A DNA stretch of 64,000 bases, taken from Flavisolibacter amylovorans. Its GTDB lineage: Bacteria; Bacteroidota; Bacteroidia; Chitinophagales; Chitinophagaceae. The position numbers and the translations under genes were made by a program. Below, one piece after another: positions 39,633-48,470 of the stretch. The notes beneath the pieces are model-generated. The model was given only the letters and a program-made list of their open reading frames with translations. It made no database searches and was not told where the DNA came from. The stretch's first letter is position 1. Each line of letters starts with the position of its first letter. The DNA lies in contig NZ_BAABGY010000006.1 in assembly GCF_039541815.1 (NCBI RefSeq), positions 372,001 to 436,000 of the forward strand, written 5' to 3'.

Positions 39633-40364
39633 CTACTTCAGCGCAAATACGGCGGCGACCTCGAATTTGAGCCGGATCTTCTGGAAGCCGGGTGCGCCTT
39701 CCTGGGCATCTTCGCTTCGCGGGCCCTGCAGCACGGTGTTGGTCATCATGCCGCCGGAGCGCCACCACACGGGCCCGTCGGCGTTGTCGCTGTTCTCGTT
39801 GATCGACACCGTTTCGCCGATGCGGTCGCCGGAGGCCTCGGCCATGTATGCCGCTTTTTCTTTGGCGGCCTTCACGGCGGCGATCTTGAGCTGCCGGCGG
39901 ATCTCGGTGATGCGGCTGTGCGATACCCGCGCCACCTGGAAGTTCTGGGTCGCGTGTGGGTCGAGGCGATCTACCAGCTCGTTGACCTGTGCCGTGCTCC
40001 GCAGCTTGACGCCGTAGGTGACCGATGCCTGCAGCTGGTCCTTGCGGTTGCGCTTGCGTTCCCACCATTCCGCGTCGTTATAGCCATCGTAGGAAACAAC
40101 GTTCACGAGCGAGTCGGCGATGCCGAGGCTCCGCACCGTGTTCAGGAACTGCCGGCGGATCCCGTCGAGGGTTACTTTGGGTGCGCCGGGGCGGCCGTAT
40201 TCCTTGAGCTCGACCTGCACATGGATCTCATCGGGCACAAGCTCCTGCTCGGCCGTGCCGGTGACCGAAATGGTACGGGGGAAAGGATAGGAGGCCGCCG
40301 GAGACTGGGCCGGGGCGCCCAGGCAGGCGACCGCCAGCAGGAAGGAGAGGAATGATTTTTTCAT
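39633..40364 (-). CDS. SIMPL domain (DUF541) periplasmic protein
   Basis: 243-residue protein with a signal peptide (MKKSFLSFLLAVACLGAPAQ). The SIMPL domain starts at about residue 30 (ISVTGTAEQELVPDEIHVQV). It continues through YGVKLRSTAQVNELVDRLD and AVKAAKEKAAYMAEASGDRI, the hallmark near the C-terminal third. Homologues are linked to stress tolerance but have no agreed biochemical role. Single gene; convergent with the T9SS cargo gene. Confidence 0.9.
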   Translation of the reverse strand: MKKSFLSFLLAVACLGAPAQSPAASYPFPRTISVTGTAEQELVPDEIHVQVELKEYGRPGAPKVTLDGIRRQFLNTVRSLGIADSLVNVVSYDGYNDAEWWERKRNRKDQLQASVTYGVKLRSTAQVNELVDRLDPHATQNFQVARVSHSRITEIRRQLKIAAVKAAKEKAAYMAEASGDRIGETVSINENSDNADGPVWWRSGGMMTNTVLQGPRSEDAQEGAPGFQKIRLKFEVAAVFALK

Positions 40365-40450
40365 GGTGTGCCGTTTTTGTTACCGGTAAGAGTTACTAAG
40401 TAACGGAAATGCATACCGGGGCGCCGCGCTCTTAACAATTCCGAAACACG

Positions 40451-40458
40451 TACCTTTA
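40451..40458 (+). promoter_or_regulatory. Promoter -7-like element TACCTTTA
   Basis: One mismatch from TAnnTTTG, 21 bases ahead of the acyltransferase start. Confidence 0.5.
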
Positions 40459-40478
40459 CCGCCCAATTGCTTGAACCA

Positions 40479-41249
40479 ATGAGTATCTGGAAAAAACTGG
40501 CGGAGTACCCCCTGGTCAGGAAGGTCGTCTATGCACTCGTGGGCATCTTTTCCTACCCCGGCCTGATGCTGGTGAACCGGCTGAAGATCAGCGGCACCGA
40601 GCACATTCAGGACCTGCCCACCCGCAACGTATTGTTCGTCTCCAACCACCAGACCTATTTTGCCGACGTCATCACCTTCCTGCACATCTTCTGTGCGGTG
40701 AAATGGCGCAAGAAGAACCGTCTCGGCATTCCCTATTACCTGCTGAACCCGTTCACCCGCGTGTACTACGTGGCGGCGGAGGAAACGATGCGCAGCTCGT
40801 GGATCTCCCGGCTCTTCACGCTTGCCGGCGCCCTCACGGTGCGCCGTACCTGGAAGAAGGACGGCAATGAGACACGCCGTGGCCTCGATCCCTCCGACAC
40901 CCGTAAGATCCAGCGCTCGCTCGACCGGGCCTGGGTGATCACCTTCCCGCAGGGCACTACCAAGCCCTATGCGCCGGGCCGCAAGGGCACCGCCTACATC
41001 ATCAAGCAGATGCGGCCCACCGTGATCCCCGTGGTGATCCAGGGCTTCTGGCGCGCCTTCGACAAGAAAGGCCTCAAGTTCAAGAAGCGCGGCGTGCCGC
41101 TGTCGGTTACCTTCAAGGAGCCGATGCAGATCGACTACGACGCCGCTCCCGAGGTGATCCTGGAGCAGGTGATGGACGCCATCGAGCAAAGCAAGCGCTT
41201 CATGATGCAGGGCCCGCACCAGTGGAAGGATCAAAAACTCACGGCGTGA
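40479..41249 (+). CDS. 1-acyl-glycerol-3-phosphate acyltransferase family protein (PlsC-like)
   Basis: 256-residue membrane-associated acyltransferase. The HX4D catalytic motif is VSNHQTYFADV near residue 60, and FPQGTTKPY stands where FPEGTR usually is. One hydrophobic helix lies at about 14-34. It probably acylates a lysophospholipid or related glycerolipid on the cytoplasmic face. I start at the ATG 40479 (MSIWKKLAEY); the TTG at 40467 is less likely. Confidence 0.88.
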   Translation: MSIWKKLAEYPLVRKVVYALVGIFSYPGLMLVNRLKISGTEHIQDLPTRNVLFVSNHQTYFADVITFLHIFCAVKWRKKNRLGIPYYLLNPFTRVYYVAAEETMRSSWISRLFTLAGALTVRRTWKKDGNETRRGLDPSDTRKIQRSLDRAWVITFPQGTTKPYAPGRKGTAYIIKQMRPTVIPVVIQGFWRAFDKKGLKFKKRGVPLSVTFKEPMQIDYDAAPEVILEQVMDAIEQSKRFMMQGPHQWKDQKLTA

Positions 41250-41255
41250 GTTTTC

Positions 41256-41280
41256 GGTTTATTGGTCTATTGGTTTATTA
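41256..41280. repeat. GTTTATTGGTCTATTGG word array
   Basis: TTTATTGGTCTATTGGTTTA begins 10 bases after the acyltransferase stop. Its reverse complement is at 8128-8152. Confidence 0.55.
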
Positions 41281-41321
41281 GTAAGGGGTCGCTTCCCGCG
41301 TCATTTTCCTAAATATCTGTC

Positions 41322-41348
41322 AGACCGCCTTCGGGCGGTCTTTTTTGT
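41322..41348 (+). terminator. Intrinsic terminator
   Basis: AGACCGCC-TTCG-GGCGGTCT stem followed by TTTTTT. Confidence 0.9.
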
Positions 41349-41533
41349 GTTTGCGGAACAAAGTCCGAACTGTTACACGAATGTCGCATTGCATTACCTG
41401 CATGTTCAAACTGAATACAAGTTCGAATGGTGTACTGCATTTTCCAAAGAGGCACCCCTCTCCACTGGAGAGGGGCAGGGGGTGAGGTCCCGGCCCTAAA
41501 TTTGAGGCATCCTCCCACAAAAAAAACAGGCAT

Positions 41534-41998
41534 ATGAACAAGATCGGATTAGATACGGAGAAATCGAAAGACCTGTCGGGCCAGCTCAACCAGCTGCTGG
41601 CGAACTACCAGGTGTTCTACATCAACGCGCGCGGCTTTCACTGGAACATCACCGGCGACCGCTTCTTCGAGCTGCACGCCAAGTTCGAAGAACTCTACAA
41701 CGACCTGCTCGTAAAGGTGGATGAAATTGCCGAGCGCATCCTCACGCTGGGCAACACGCCGCTGCACACCTTCAGTGATTACACCGCTATCGCCACCATC
41801 AAGGAAGCGAAGAATATTTCGGGCGGCAAGGAAGCCATGCAAAGCATCCTCGACTCCTTCCAATCGCTGCTCGTGCTCCAGCGCTCCATCGCCGACGCGG
41901 CCGGTGAGGCCGGCGACGAAGGTACCGCGGCCCTTATGAGCGATTATATCCGCGAGCAGGAGAAGCTGGTGTGGATGTATTCGGCTTATTTGAAGTAA
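41534..41998 (+). CDS. dps: Dps family ferritin-like DNA-protection protein
   Basis: 154-residue Dps, a dodecameric mini-ferritin that oxidises iron with peroxide and shields DNA. The inter-subunit ferroxidase site is visible: NARGFHWNITGDRFFELHAK, then YNDLLVKVDEIAERILTLG with the D/E ligands. The C-terminus is short (WMYSAYLK), so DNA binding would rely on the N-terminus. Length is usual. Its stop merges into an AAATTCAAAAGTC array. Confidence 0.95.
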   Translation: MNKIGLDTEKSKDLSGQLNQLLANYQVFYINARGFHWNITGDRFFELHAKFEELYNDLLVKVDEIAERILTLGNTPLHTFSDYTAIATIKEAKNISGGKEAMQSILDSFQSLLVLQRSIADAAGEAGDEGTAALMSDYIREQEKLVWMYSAYLK

Positions 41999-42011
41999 AA
42001 ATTCAAAAGTC

Positions 42012-42040
42012 AAAAGGATGTCCCTGGTGGGTCCTTTTTT
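42012..42040 (+). terminator. Terminator-like hairpin after dps
   Basis: AAAAGGA...TCCTTTTTT pairing around a GTCCCTGGTGGG loop. Confidence 0.5.
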
Positions 42041-42042
42041 AC

Positions 42043-42082
42043 AGAAACGGCCACTCCGCATTTCGGAGTGGCCGTTTCGTTT
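42043..42082. terminator. Bidirectional intrinsic terminator
   Basis: Perfect GAAACGGCCACTCCG / CGGAGTGGCCGTTTC stem with a short loop, between convergent dps and thioesterase genes. Confidence 0.85.
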
Positions 42083-42133
42083 GAGACTATTCGAGCCGCA
42101 GCTTTTTACTTTTGAATTTTGCCTTGGAAGACT

Positions 42134-42649
42134 TCAGTCTTTCGTAAACAGCGCCTTCAGCTCCACGGCATCGTCCGGCTTCATCTTACCTCCGAGGATG
42201 AGGCGCACCTGGCGGCGGCGCAGCGCGCCTTCGTACAGCTTCTGGTCTTCGTCGGTCTCGGGCTCGAGGCCGGGCACCACGCGCGGGCGGCGGTTCGGGT
42301 CGAGCGCCACGAACGTGTAGTAGGCCTCGTTGCTCTTGTATTTGAACTGCTGCGTGAAGTCCTCGCCCCACACCTTGAGGTGCACTTCCATCGACGTATT
42401 GAAGGCACGCGTTACCTTGGCTTCGATGTGCACGGTGTTACCCAGCTTGATGGGGTTTTCGAAGGAGATGTTGTCGACGGAGGCGGTCACTACCGGCGCG
42501 TTGCAGTGCCGCTGCGCGGCGATGGCGGCGGCAATGTCCATCCAGTACATGAGGCGGCCGCCCATCAGGTTACCGAACACATTGGTGTCGTTGGGGAGCA
42601 CGAGCTCGGTCATCATCGTATAGCTATCGGAGGGCTTTCTGGTCTGCAT
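42134..42649 (-). CDS. Acyl-CoA thioesterase, YciA/BACH type
   Basis: 171-residue hotdog-fold thioesterase. The catalytic start is LVLPNDTNVFGNLMGGRLMY followed by WMDIAAAIAAQRH, the N-x-x-G-x-x-x-G...D pattern of the acyl-CoA hydrolase (BACH/YciA) family. SVDNISFENPIKLGNTV and AKVTRAFNTSMEV follow. It hydrolyses medium- to long-chain acyl-CoAs in the cytoplasm in characterised relatives. A -7 element is just upstream on the minus strand. Confidence 0.92.
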   Translation of the reverse strand: MQTRKPSDSYTMMTELVLPNDTNVFGNLMGGRLMYWMDIAAAIAAQRHCNAPVVTASVDNISFENPIKLGNTVHIEAKVTRAFNTSMEVHLKVWGEDFTQQFKYKSNEAYYTFVALDPNRRPRVVPGLEPETDEDQKLYEGALRRRQVRLILGGKMKPDDAVELKALFTKD

Positions 42650-42668
42650 AAAAACGTGATTTGGGGCC

Positions 42669-42676
42669 CAAAGGTA
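42669..42676 (-). promoter_or_regulatory. Promoter -7 element TACCTTTG (minus strand)
   Basis: The minus strand reads TACCTTTG 20 bases upstream of the thioesterase start. Confidence 0.65.
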
Positions 42677-42689
42677 CGGGGGGAGATAT

Positions 42690-42838
42690 GGTTCTGACGG
42701 GTTCTTGGGGCTGTGATGGTTCTGAAGGATCCGTAAAAAAACAATAGGCGTGCGTTGATCGGGAAGCGCGAAGCCAGAAAAACCCTAGGAACCTTAAAAA
42801 CCTTCAGAACCTTAAGAACCCTCTGAACCGTTGTTCTT
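42690..42838. repeat. Inverted GGTTCTGAAGG / AACCTTAAAAACCTTCAG element
   Basis: GGTTCTTGGGG and GGTTCTGAAGG words (42698-42730) face an array of AACCTTAAA, AACCTTCAG and AACCTTAAG (42779-42838). The core is about 50 bases, between divergent promoters. Confidence 0.65.
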
Positions 42839-42839
42839 G

Positions 42840-42847
42840 TACCTTTG
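42840..42847 (+). promoter_or_regulatory. Promoter -7 element TACCTTTG for proline dehydrogenase
   Basis: Exact TAnnTTTG match 9 bases ahead of the start codon. Confidence 0.65.
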
Positions 42848-42855
42848 CCCCGCAT

Positions 42856-44079
42856 ATGAATTCCCCTTTATCCTTCGATAACACTGCGATTGCTTTTGCC
42901 AACAAATCTGATAAGGAGCTTAAACAAGCCCACTGGCTGTTCGGCCTGATGGGCAAGCCCTGGCTCGTGCAGGTGGGTACCCGCCTCGCTCCCTGGAGCA
43001 TCCGCGCCGGCCTGCCGGTGAAAGGCATCATCCGGAAAACGATCTTCCGCCAGTTCGTGGGCGGCGAAACCCTCGACGAGACCGCAACCGTGGCTGCCCG
43101 CCTCGCCGCTTCCAACGTGCAGGTCATCCTCGACTATGGCGTCGAAGGCAAAGAAGGGGAGGAGTCGTTTGAGCTCGCCTGCCAGGAGTTCATCCGCGTG
43201 ATCGACTACGCTGCCACCCAGCCCAACATCCCCTACATGAGCATCAAGGTCACCGGTTTTGCGCGCTTTGCGCTGCTGGAGCGCCTTGATTCGCTGATGG
43301 CCACCACCGAGGCTCCCTCGCTGGTAAAGCGCTACGAGGCCGCCCTGGCGCTGCTCTCCGAAGCCGAGGCTGCCGAATGGCGCCGCGTGGCCGATCGGAT
43401 GGAACGCATTTCCACGGCCGCCGTGCGCAGCAACGTGGGCGTGCTCGTGGATGCCGAGGAGACCTGGATCCAGGACCCGGTGGATGCGCTCACGATGATC
43501 ATGATGGATCGCTATAACCGCGACCGCGTGGTGCTCTACAACACCATCCAGCTCTACCGGCACGACCGCCTTGCCTTTCTGAAGCAGTCGGTGGACGCGG
43601 CCCGGGAGCGCGGCTTCGTGCTGGGCGCCAAGCTGGTGCGGGGCGCCTACATGGAAAAGGAGCGCAAGCGCGCCCAGGAGATGGGCTATCCTTCGCCCAT
43701 CCAGCCTACGAAGGAAAGCTCCGACCGCGACTACGATGCCGCCGTGCGGCTGTGCATGGACCAGCTCGATGTGGTGGCGGTGATCATTGCTTCGCACAAC
43801 GAACATTCCAACGCCCTCGGCGTGCAGCTGCTGCGCGAGAAAGGCCTCCCGATGAACCACCCGCGCGTGCATTTCAGCCAGCTGTTCGGCATGAGCGACA
43901 ACATCACCTATAACCTTGCCGGCGCCGGCTGCAGCGTCAGCAAATACCTGCCTTTTGGCCCCATCGGCGACGTGGTGCCCTACCTGATGCGCCGTGCGCA
44001 GGAGAACACCTCCGTGGGCGGGCAAACCGGACGCGAGCTCATGCTGTTACAGCGCGAGATGAAACGCCGCGGAATGTGA
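42856..44079 (+). CDS. Proline dehydrogenase
   Basis: 407-residue FAD-dependent TIM-barrel enzyme that oxidises L-proline to pyrroline-5-carboxylate, the first step of proline catabolism. Visible are YGVEGKEGEESFE and ISKL-type YMSIKVTGFARFALLERL, VDAEETWIQDPVD, YNTIQLYRHDRLAFL, KLVRGAYMEKERKRA and ASHNEHSN. It is monofunctional; no P5C dehydrogenase gene is adjacent. A GATCTGAGATC array begins at its stop codon. Confidence 0.95.
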   Translation: MNSPLSFDNTAIAFANKSDKELKQAHWLFGLMGKPWLVQVGTRLAPWSIRAGLPVKGIIRKTIFRQFVGGETLDETATVAARLAASNVQVILDYGVEGKEGEESFELACQEFIRVIDYAATQPNIPYMSIKVTGFARFALLERLDSLMATTEAPSLVKRYEAALALLSEAEAAEWRRVADRMERISTAAVRSNVGVLVDAEETWIQDPVDALTMIMMDRYNRDRVVLYNTIQLYRHDRLAFLKQSVDAARERGFVLGAKLVRGAYMEKERKRAQEMGYPSPIQPTKESSDRDYDAAVRLCMDQLDVVAVIIASHNEHSNALGVQLLREKGLPMNHPRVHFSQLFGMSDNITYNLAGAGCSVSKYLPFGPIGDVVPYLMRRAQENTSVGGQTGRELMLLQREMKRRGM

Positions 44080-44190
44080 GATGTCAGATCGCGGATCGCA
44101 GATCTGTGATCTTCTCCATACCCCAGAGTTGGTGCTCTTTTTAGATGGGAACACAAAAGATCTCAGATCCGAGATCACCGATCTGAGATT
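44078..44190. repeat. Inverted GATGTCAGATC / AGATCTGAGATT element
   Basis: Left arm GATGTCAGATCGCGGATCGC starts at the proline dehydrogenase stop. Right arm AGATCTCAGATCCGAGATC is at 44158-44190. The core is about 45 bases. Confidence 0.7.
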
Positions 44191-44207
44191 TTAATTACTA
44201 ATTGCCT

Positions 44208-44215
44208 TACTTTTA
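44208..44215 (+). promoter_or_regulatory. Promoter -7-like element TACTTTTA for tRNA-Val
   Basis: One mismatch from TAnnTTTG, 9 bases before the mature tRNA 5' end. Confidence 0.5.
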
Positions 44216-44223
44216 CACCCCCC

Positions 44224-44297
44224 GGGACGTTAGCTCAGTTGGTTAGAGTACTTCCTTGACATGGAAGGGGTCACTGATTCGAATTCAGTACGTCCCA
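44224..44297 (+). tRNA. tRNA-Val (anticodon GAC)
   Basis: All arms fold. The acceptor GGGACGT pairs with ACGTCCC and the discriminator is A. The anticodon stem CTTCC / GGAAG encloses TTGACAT with anticodon GAC. The T arm ACTGA / TCAGT encloses TTCGAAT. CCA is not encoded. A terminator follows at once. Confidence 0.96.
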
Positions 44298-44300
44298 CAA

Positions 44301-44332
44301 AAAAAGTCTTGCTCCGGCAAGACTTTTTCATT
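44301..44332 (+). terminator. Intrinsic terminator of tRNA-Val
   Basis: AAAAAGTCTTGC / GCAAGACTTTTT stem, 3 bases after the tRNA. Confidence 0.9.
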
Positions 44333-44549
44333 TTACAGGGACCGCCGGCGTGGCGCAGGCATTGGAACCGGTTGGGCTCACGAACGTTTGGGATCGGCAA
44401 GGCGGCTTATTTTGGCCGCTGCTGTACACCCGTCGCCCGGGATCTTCACCGGGTTTCTTCAACATTTTGCGGTTTTGTGCGGTTTTTTGACGGTAGGCTT
44501 GCGTTTTTGTGAGCATTTGCCTTTATTTGGCTCAGAAAAGCTCCCCTCC

Positions 44550-45296
44550 ATGCTGAAACGCGAGCGCCAGGAATTTATCATCCACCAGCTGCACCTCCAC
44601 AATAAGGTGCTGTCGACCGACCTCAGCCAGAAGATCAGCGTGTCGGAAGACACGATCCGCCGCGACCTTGCGGAGCTTGCCGAAGCCGGCCGGATTATCA
44701 AGGTACACGGAGGGGCCATTTCCTGCTCCTTCCGCCCCGCCCTTGGTAATGCCGACATCTACTCGCTCGAGCAGAAGAAGATCATCGCCCAGAAGGCCAT
44801 CAACCTCATACAGGACGGCATGTTCGTGTTCACCACGGGCGGCACCACCATCATCGAGCTTGCCCGCTGCCTGCCCGAGCGCCTGCAGGCCACCTTCATC
44901 ACCGGCTCGCTCCCGGCTGCCTACGAATACATCCGGCATCCCAACCTCGAGGTCATCTTCATCGGCGACCGCGTGTCGCGCGATGCGCAGCTTACCGTGG
45001 GCCCCGACGCCGTAGCCCGCATCGGCCAGTTCAACGCCGACCTCTGCTTCCTCGGCACCAACGCCCTCCATGTAACACAGGGTCTAACCGACTCCGACCT
45101 GGAAGTGGCACAGGTAAAGCGCGCCATGATCGAGCGCTCGGCGCGCGTCGTCTCCCTCAGCATTTCCGAGAAGATCGATACCGTGCAGAAGATACAGGTA
45201 TGCCCGCTATCGCGCATCCATACCATCATCACCGAACTACCCCCGGAGGCACCCCTCCTGGAGCACTATAGAAAAACCGGCCTCGAAATCCTCTAA
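44550..45296 (+). CDS. DeoR/GlpR family transcriptional regulator
   Basis: 248-residue repressor-type regulator. The N-terminal winged helix (1-57) contains SVSEDTIRRDLAELAEAGRI, the DeoR signature helix, then VHGGAIS. The C-terminal DeoRC domain (about 75-230) binds phosphosugars and contains TTGGTTIIELARCLP and VGPDAVARIGQFNADLCFLG. It stands 27 bases ahead of susC. With MurQ three genes on, MurNAc-6-phosphate or GlcNAc-6-phosphate is a reasonable guess for the inducer. A longer upstream frame overlapping the tRNA is not coding. Confidence 0.93.
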   Translation: MLKRERQEFIIHQLHLHNKVLSTDLSQKISVSEDTIRRDLAELAEAGRIIKVHGGAISCSFRPALGNADIYSLEQKKIIAQKAINLIQDGMFVFTTGGTTIIELARCLPERLQATFITGSLPAAYEYIRHPNLEVIFIGDRVSRDAQLTVGPDAVARIGQFNADLCFLGTNALHVTQGLTDSDLEVAQVKRAMIERSARVVSLSISEKIDTVQKIQVCPLSRIHTIITELPPEAPLLEHYRKTGLEIL

Positions 45297-45323
45297 CCCC
45301 ATTTTTTACCAACAAACACGCTT

Positions 45324-48300
45324 ATGTCACTCAGATTGCTTTCGAAACTGTTTCGCTTCCGGCAGCACCTGATGCTGCTGGTGCTGCTCGGCTGCTCCCT
45401 CGCGGGCCTCGGCCAGGTACGGATCACCGGAAAGGTCACCGACGAAGGGGGCACCGGCCGCCCGGGCGTTTCGGTCATGATCCGCAACTCCGGCACCGGC
45501 ACGGCCACCGACGCCACGGGCAACTATTCCCTCAGCACCGACCTGCGCCCCGGCCGCTACACGCTCGTGTTCAGCGCCGTCAACTCCAAGTCGGTGGAGT
45601 CCAACGTGGAAGTGGGCTCGGCCAGTAGTTATACGGTGAACGCCACGATGCGCCAGGACGCCCTCAGCCTCGACGAGGTGGTGGTGACGGGTGTGTCGGC
45701 CGGTACCACCCGCCGCTCGCTGGGCAACTACGTGGCCACCGTCAATGCGGCCGATCTTACCCGGGGCGCCACCGGCAACGTGCTGGCAGCCCTCCAGGGC
45801 AAGACCGCCGGCGCGCAGATCGTTCAGAACTCCGGCGACCCGGCCGGCGGTATGTCGGTGCGCCTGCGCGGCGTGAGCTCCATCCTCTCTTCTTCGGAGC
45901 CCCTCTACATCGTGGACGGCGTGATCATGAACAACAGTACCAACCGCGTTACCAACACCCAGAATTCCTACGACGGCAACAACTTCGTAGGGAATATCGG
46001 GCAGAACCGCATGGTGGACATCAACCCCGACGACATCGAGCGCATCGAGGTCCTCAACGGCGCCGCAGCGGCCGCCATCTACGGGTCGCGCGCCAACGCA
46101 GGCGTGATCCAGATCTTCACGAAGCGCGGCAAGACCGGCGCCCCGCAGGTCACCTTCTCCACCTCGGTGATGAGCTCGTCGCTCCGCGAGAAGATCGGGG
46201 TGAACCAGGCGCCGGTGAAGTTTGGCGGTTCCCCCGACGTGTTCACGCAGGACCTGATCACCAACATTGGCACCGCCCAGAACCCGGCCCTGGCCACCAA
46301 CACCACGGCGGTGACCCGGTACGACTACCAGGACTATATCTTCCGCACCGCCACCGGCACCGACAATACGGTGGCCGTGAGCGGTGGTACCGACAAGACG
46401 AAGTACTACCTGTCGGGCTCGTATTTCTACAACCAGGGCATCATCCGCAATACCGATTTCCGCCGCTTCAACTTCCGCGCGAACATCGACCAGACGCTGA
46501 ACAACGTTGTCAGCTTCAACCTGGGCCTCAACTACATCAACTCCAACGCCAACGAAAAGCCCGACGGCAACTCCTTCTTCTCGCCGATGAACTCCGTGAC
46601 CATCCTCGGCAACTTCCACGACATCTTCGCCCGCGACGCCAACGGTAACCTGAAGGCAGTAGGGGAGCGGGGCCGTGTGAACCCGGTGTCGATCATCGAG
46701 GACTTCAAGCAGGGCCAGGAAACGAACCGCGTACTCGCCAATATGGGCCTCAAAGTGAAGCCCTTCAAAGGCCTGTCGATCGATTACACGCTGGGCATCG
46801 ACAACTACACGCAGAACGGCCGCACCTTCATCCCGCCCTTTACCTACAACGTGAGCACGGCCTTCTTCGGCGGCGCCGCCGGCCTCGACCCGACGCTGAA
46901 CGGCTACGCGTCCACCGCCTCCAACCAGTTCTTCCAGATCAACAACGAGCTCAACGCCAACTACCAGTTCAACATCACGCCGTCGCTCGGCTCCACCACG
47001 CAGGTAGGCTACTCGGTGCAGTACGAGCGCAACCGCTACTCGATGCTCCAGGGCCGCGGCCTTTCGCCCTTCATCGAAACGGTGAACGGCGCCTCCACGG
47101 TGTTGCCCAGCATCGACGACCGCAGCGAGCTCTCCGTGTCGGGCGTTTTCGTGCAGCAGAATTTCCGCTTCCGCAACAAGCTGTTCCTGACCGGCGCCGT
47201 GCGCGTGGACGGATCCAGCGTGTTCGGCGAAAACCAGCGCAACCAGACCTATGTGAAAGCCAGCGGTTCGTACGTGCTGTCGGAAGAAAGCTTTTTCCGC
47301 GAAGCGCTGCCCTGGTGGAACACCTTTAAGATCCGCGCGGCCTATGGCGAATCGGGCAACCTCACCGGTATCGGCGCCTACGAGCGCTTCAACACCTACA
47401 CGAGCGCCCCTTACCTCAATCGCCTTGCGCTCACCGGCCGCAGCCGCCTCGCCAACGAGGACGTGAAGCCGGAACGCCAGGCCGAACTGGAGCTAGGCGC
47501 CGACCTCTCCTTCTTCAAAGACCGCCTTGGCCTGACGTTCAACTGGTACGACAAGCGGGTGAACGACCTGCTGATCAGCCGCCAGATGGCGCCCACCACG
47601 GGCTTTTCGAGCCTGCTCGACAACTTCGGCTCCCTCGAGAACAAGGGTGTCGAGCTCGTGCTCACCGGCGCGCCCGTGCGTACGAAGGACATCACCTGGC
47701 AGGTAACGGCGATCTATAACCGCAACCGCAACAAGGTGCTCGAGGTCGGCCGCGCGCTGACCCTCTTCTCCACCAACCCCGGTGCGCCGGTGGCGCTGCT
47801 GGAGGGCTACCCTGTAGGCGTGTTCTACGGTACCTATTTCGCCACCGACGCCAACGGCAACCAGATCAAGAATGCGAGCGGCTTCCCGCAGATCGAGCGG
47901 GGTACGCAGGTGGATCCCACCACGGTTACGCCCGGCCGCGACGGCACTACGGGACTGCCCACGGGCACCACGCTGCGCAAGGTGATCGGCGACCCCAACC
48001 CCGACTGGACCGGCTCGCTCGTAAACGAGCTCCGCTACCGCAAGCTGAACCTGCGCGTGCAGCTTGATGCCGTTCAGGGTGTGGACGTATGGAATGCCGA
48101 CTGGCGCACCCGCCAGGGCGTAGGCAACGGCGAGGTGGCCGAGCAGGAGCACCGCGGCGTGCTGCCCCGCGGCTACATCAACAGCGTATACGCGATCGAG
48201 GAATGGCGCATCGACGACGGCTCCTTCGTGAAGCTGCGCGAGGTGTCGCTGAGCTACAACTTCGGCAAGGTGAAGTTCCTGAGCGACCTGACCCTCAGCC

Positions 48301-48452
48301 TCAGCGGACGCAACCTGATCTCCTGGGACAAGTACAAAGGCTATGATCCCGAGGTCAACGCCGCCGGCCAGAGCACGCTGCTGCGTGGTATCGACTTCGG
48401 CGCCGTGCCCATCCCGCGCACCTTCCGCTTTGGCATCAACGCCCGTTTCTAA
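45324..48452 (+). CDS. SusC/RagA-type TonB-dependent outer-membrane transporter
   Basis: 1042-residue TonB-dependent importer. The signal peptide ends near residue 31 (LAGLGQ). A CarboxypepD_reg-like domain follows (about 34-112, ITGKVTDEGGTGRPGVSVMI), then a TonB box region (LDEVVVTG). The plug contains LRGVSSILSSSEPLYIVDGV and RIEVLNGAAAAAIYGSRANA, and the remainder is a 22-strand barrel ending FRFGINARF. It moves oligomeric nutrients into the periplasm with SusD. Followed by susD after 18 bases. The MurQ gene downstream suggests a muropeptide or amino-sugar substrate; this is inference. Confidence 0.95.
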   Translation: MSLRLLSKLFRFRQHLMLLVLLGCSLAGLGQVRITGKVTDEGGTGRPGVSVMIRNSGTGTATDATGNYSLSTDLRPGRYTLVFSAVNSKSVESNVEVGSASSYTVNATMRQDALSLDEVVVTGVSAGTTRRSLGNYVATVNAADLTRGATGNVLAALQGKTAGAQIVQNSGDPAGGMSVRLRGVSSILSSSEPLYIVDGVIMNNSTNRVTNTQNSYDGNNFVGNIGQNRMVDINPDDIERIEVLNGAAAAAIYGSRANAGVIQIFTKRGKTGAPQVTFSTSVMSSSLREKIGVNQAPVKFGGSPDVFTQDLITNIGTAQNPALATNTTAVTRYDYQDYIFRTATGTDNTVAVSGGTDKTKYYLSGSYFYNQGIIRNTDFRRFNFRANIDQTLNNVVSFNLGLNYINSNANEKPDGNSFFSPMNSVTILGNFHDIFARDANGNLKAVGERGRVNPVSIIEDFKQGQETNRVLANMGLKVKPFKGLSIDYTLGIDNYTQNGRTFIPPFTYNVSTAFFGGAAGLDPTLNGYASTASNQFFQINNELNANYQFNITPSLGSTTQVGYSVQYERNRYSMLQGRGLSPFIETVNGASTVLPSIDDRSELSVSGVFVQQNFRFRNKLFLTGAVRVDGSSVFGENQRNQTYVKASGSYVLSEESFFREALPWWNTFKIRAAYGESGNLTGIGAYERFNTYTSAPYLNRLALTGRSRLANEDVKPERQAELELGADLSFFKDRLGLTFNWYDKRVNDLLISRQMAPTTGFSSLLDNFGSLENKGVELVLTGAPVRTKDITWQVTAIYNRNRNKVLEVGRALTLFSTNPGAPVALLEGYPVGVFYGTYFATDANGNQIKNASGFPQIERGTQVDPTTVTPGRDGTTGLPTGTTLRKVIGDPNPDWTGSLVNELRYRKLNLRVQLDAVQGVDVWNADWRTRQGVGNGEVAEQEHRGVLPRGYINSVYAIEEWRIDDGSFVKLREVSLSYNFGKVKFLSDLTLSLSGRNLISWDKYKGYDPEVNAAGQSTLLRGIDFGAVPIPRTFRFGINARF

Positions 48453-48470
48453 CCCTCAAAACAAGAAAAC

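Larger units (their letters stand above)
41998..42121. repeat. Inverted AAATTCAAAAGTCAAAAG / CTTTTGAATTTTG element
   Basis: The left arm starts at the dps stop codon. The right arm (42107-42121) is its complement. The two terminators lie between the arms. Confidence 0.7.

Noticed and set aside
38104..40068. 654-codon open frame antisense to the T9SS cargo gene and across the SIMPL gene
   Set aside because: It spans two real genes with signal peptides and domains in other frames, and is Arg/Gly/His-rich low-quality sequence.
44256..44549. Long N-terminal extension of the DeoR regulator overlapping tRNA-Val
   Set aside because: It would run through the tRNA and its terminator; the helix-turn-helix starts right after the ATG at 44550.
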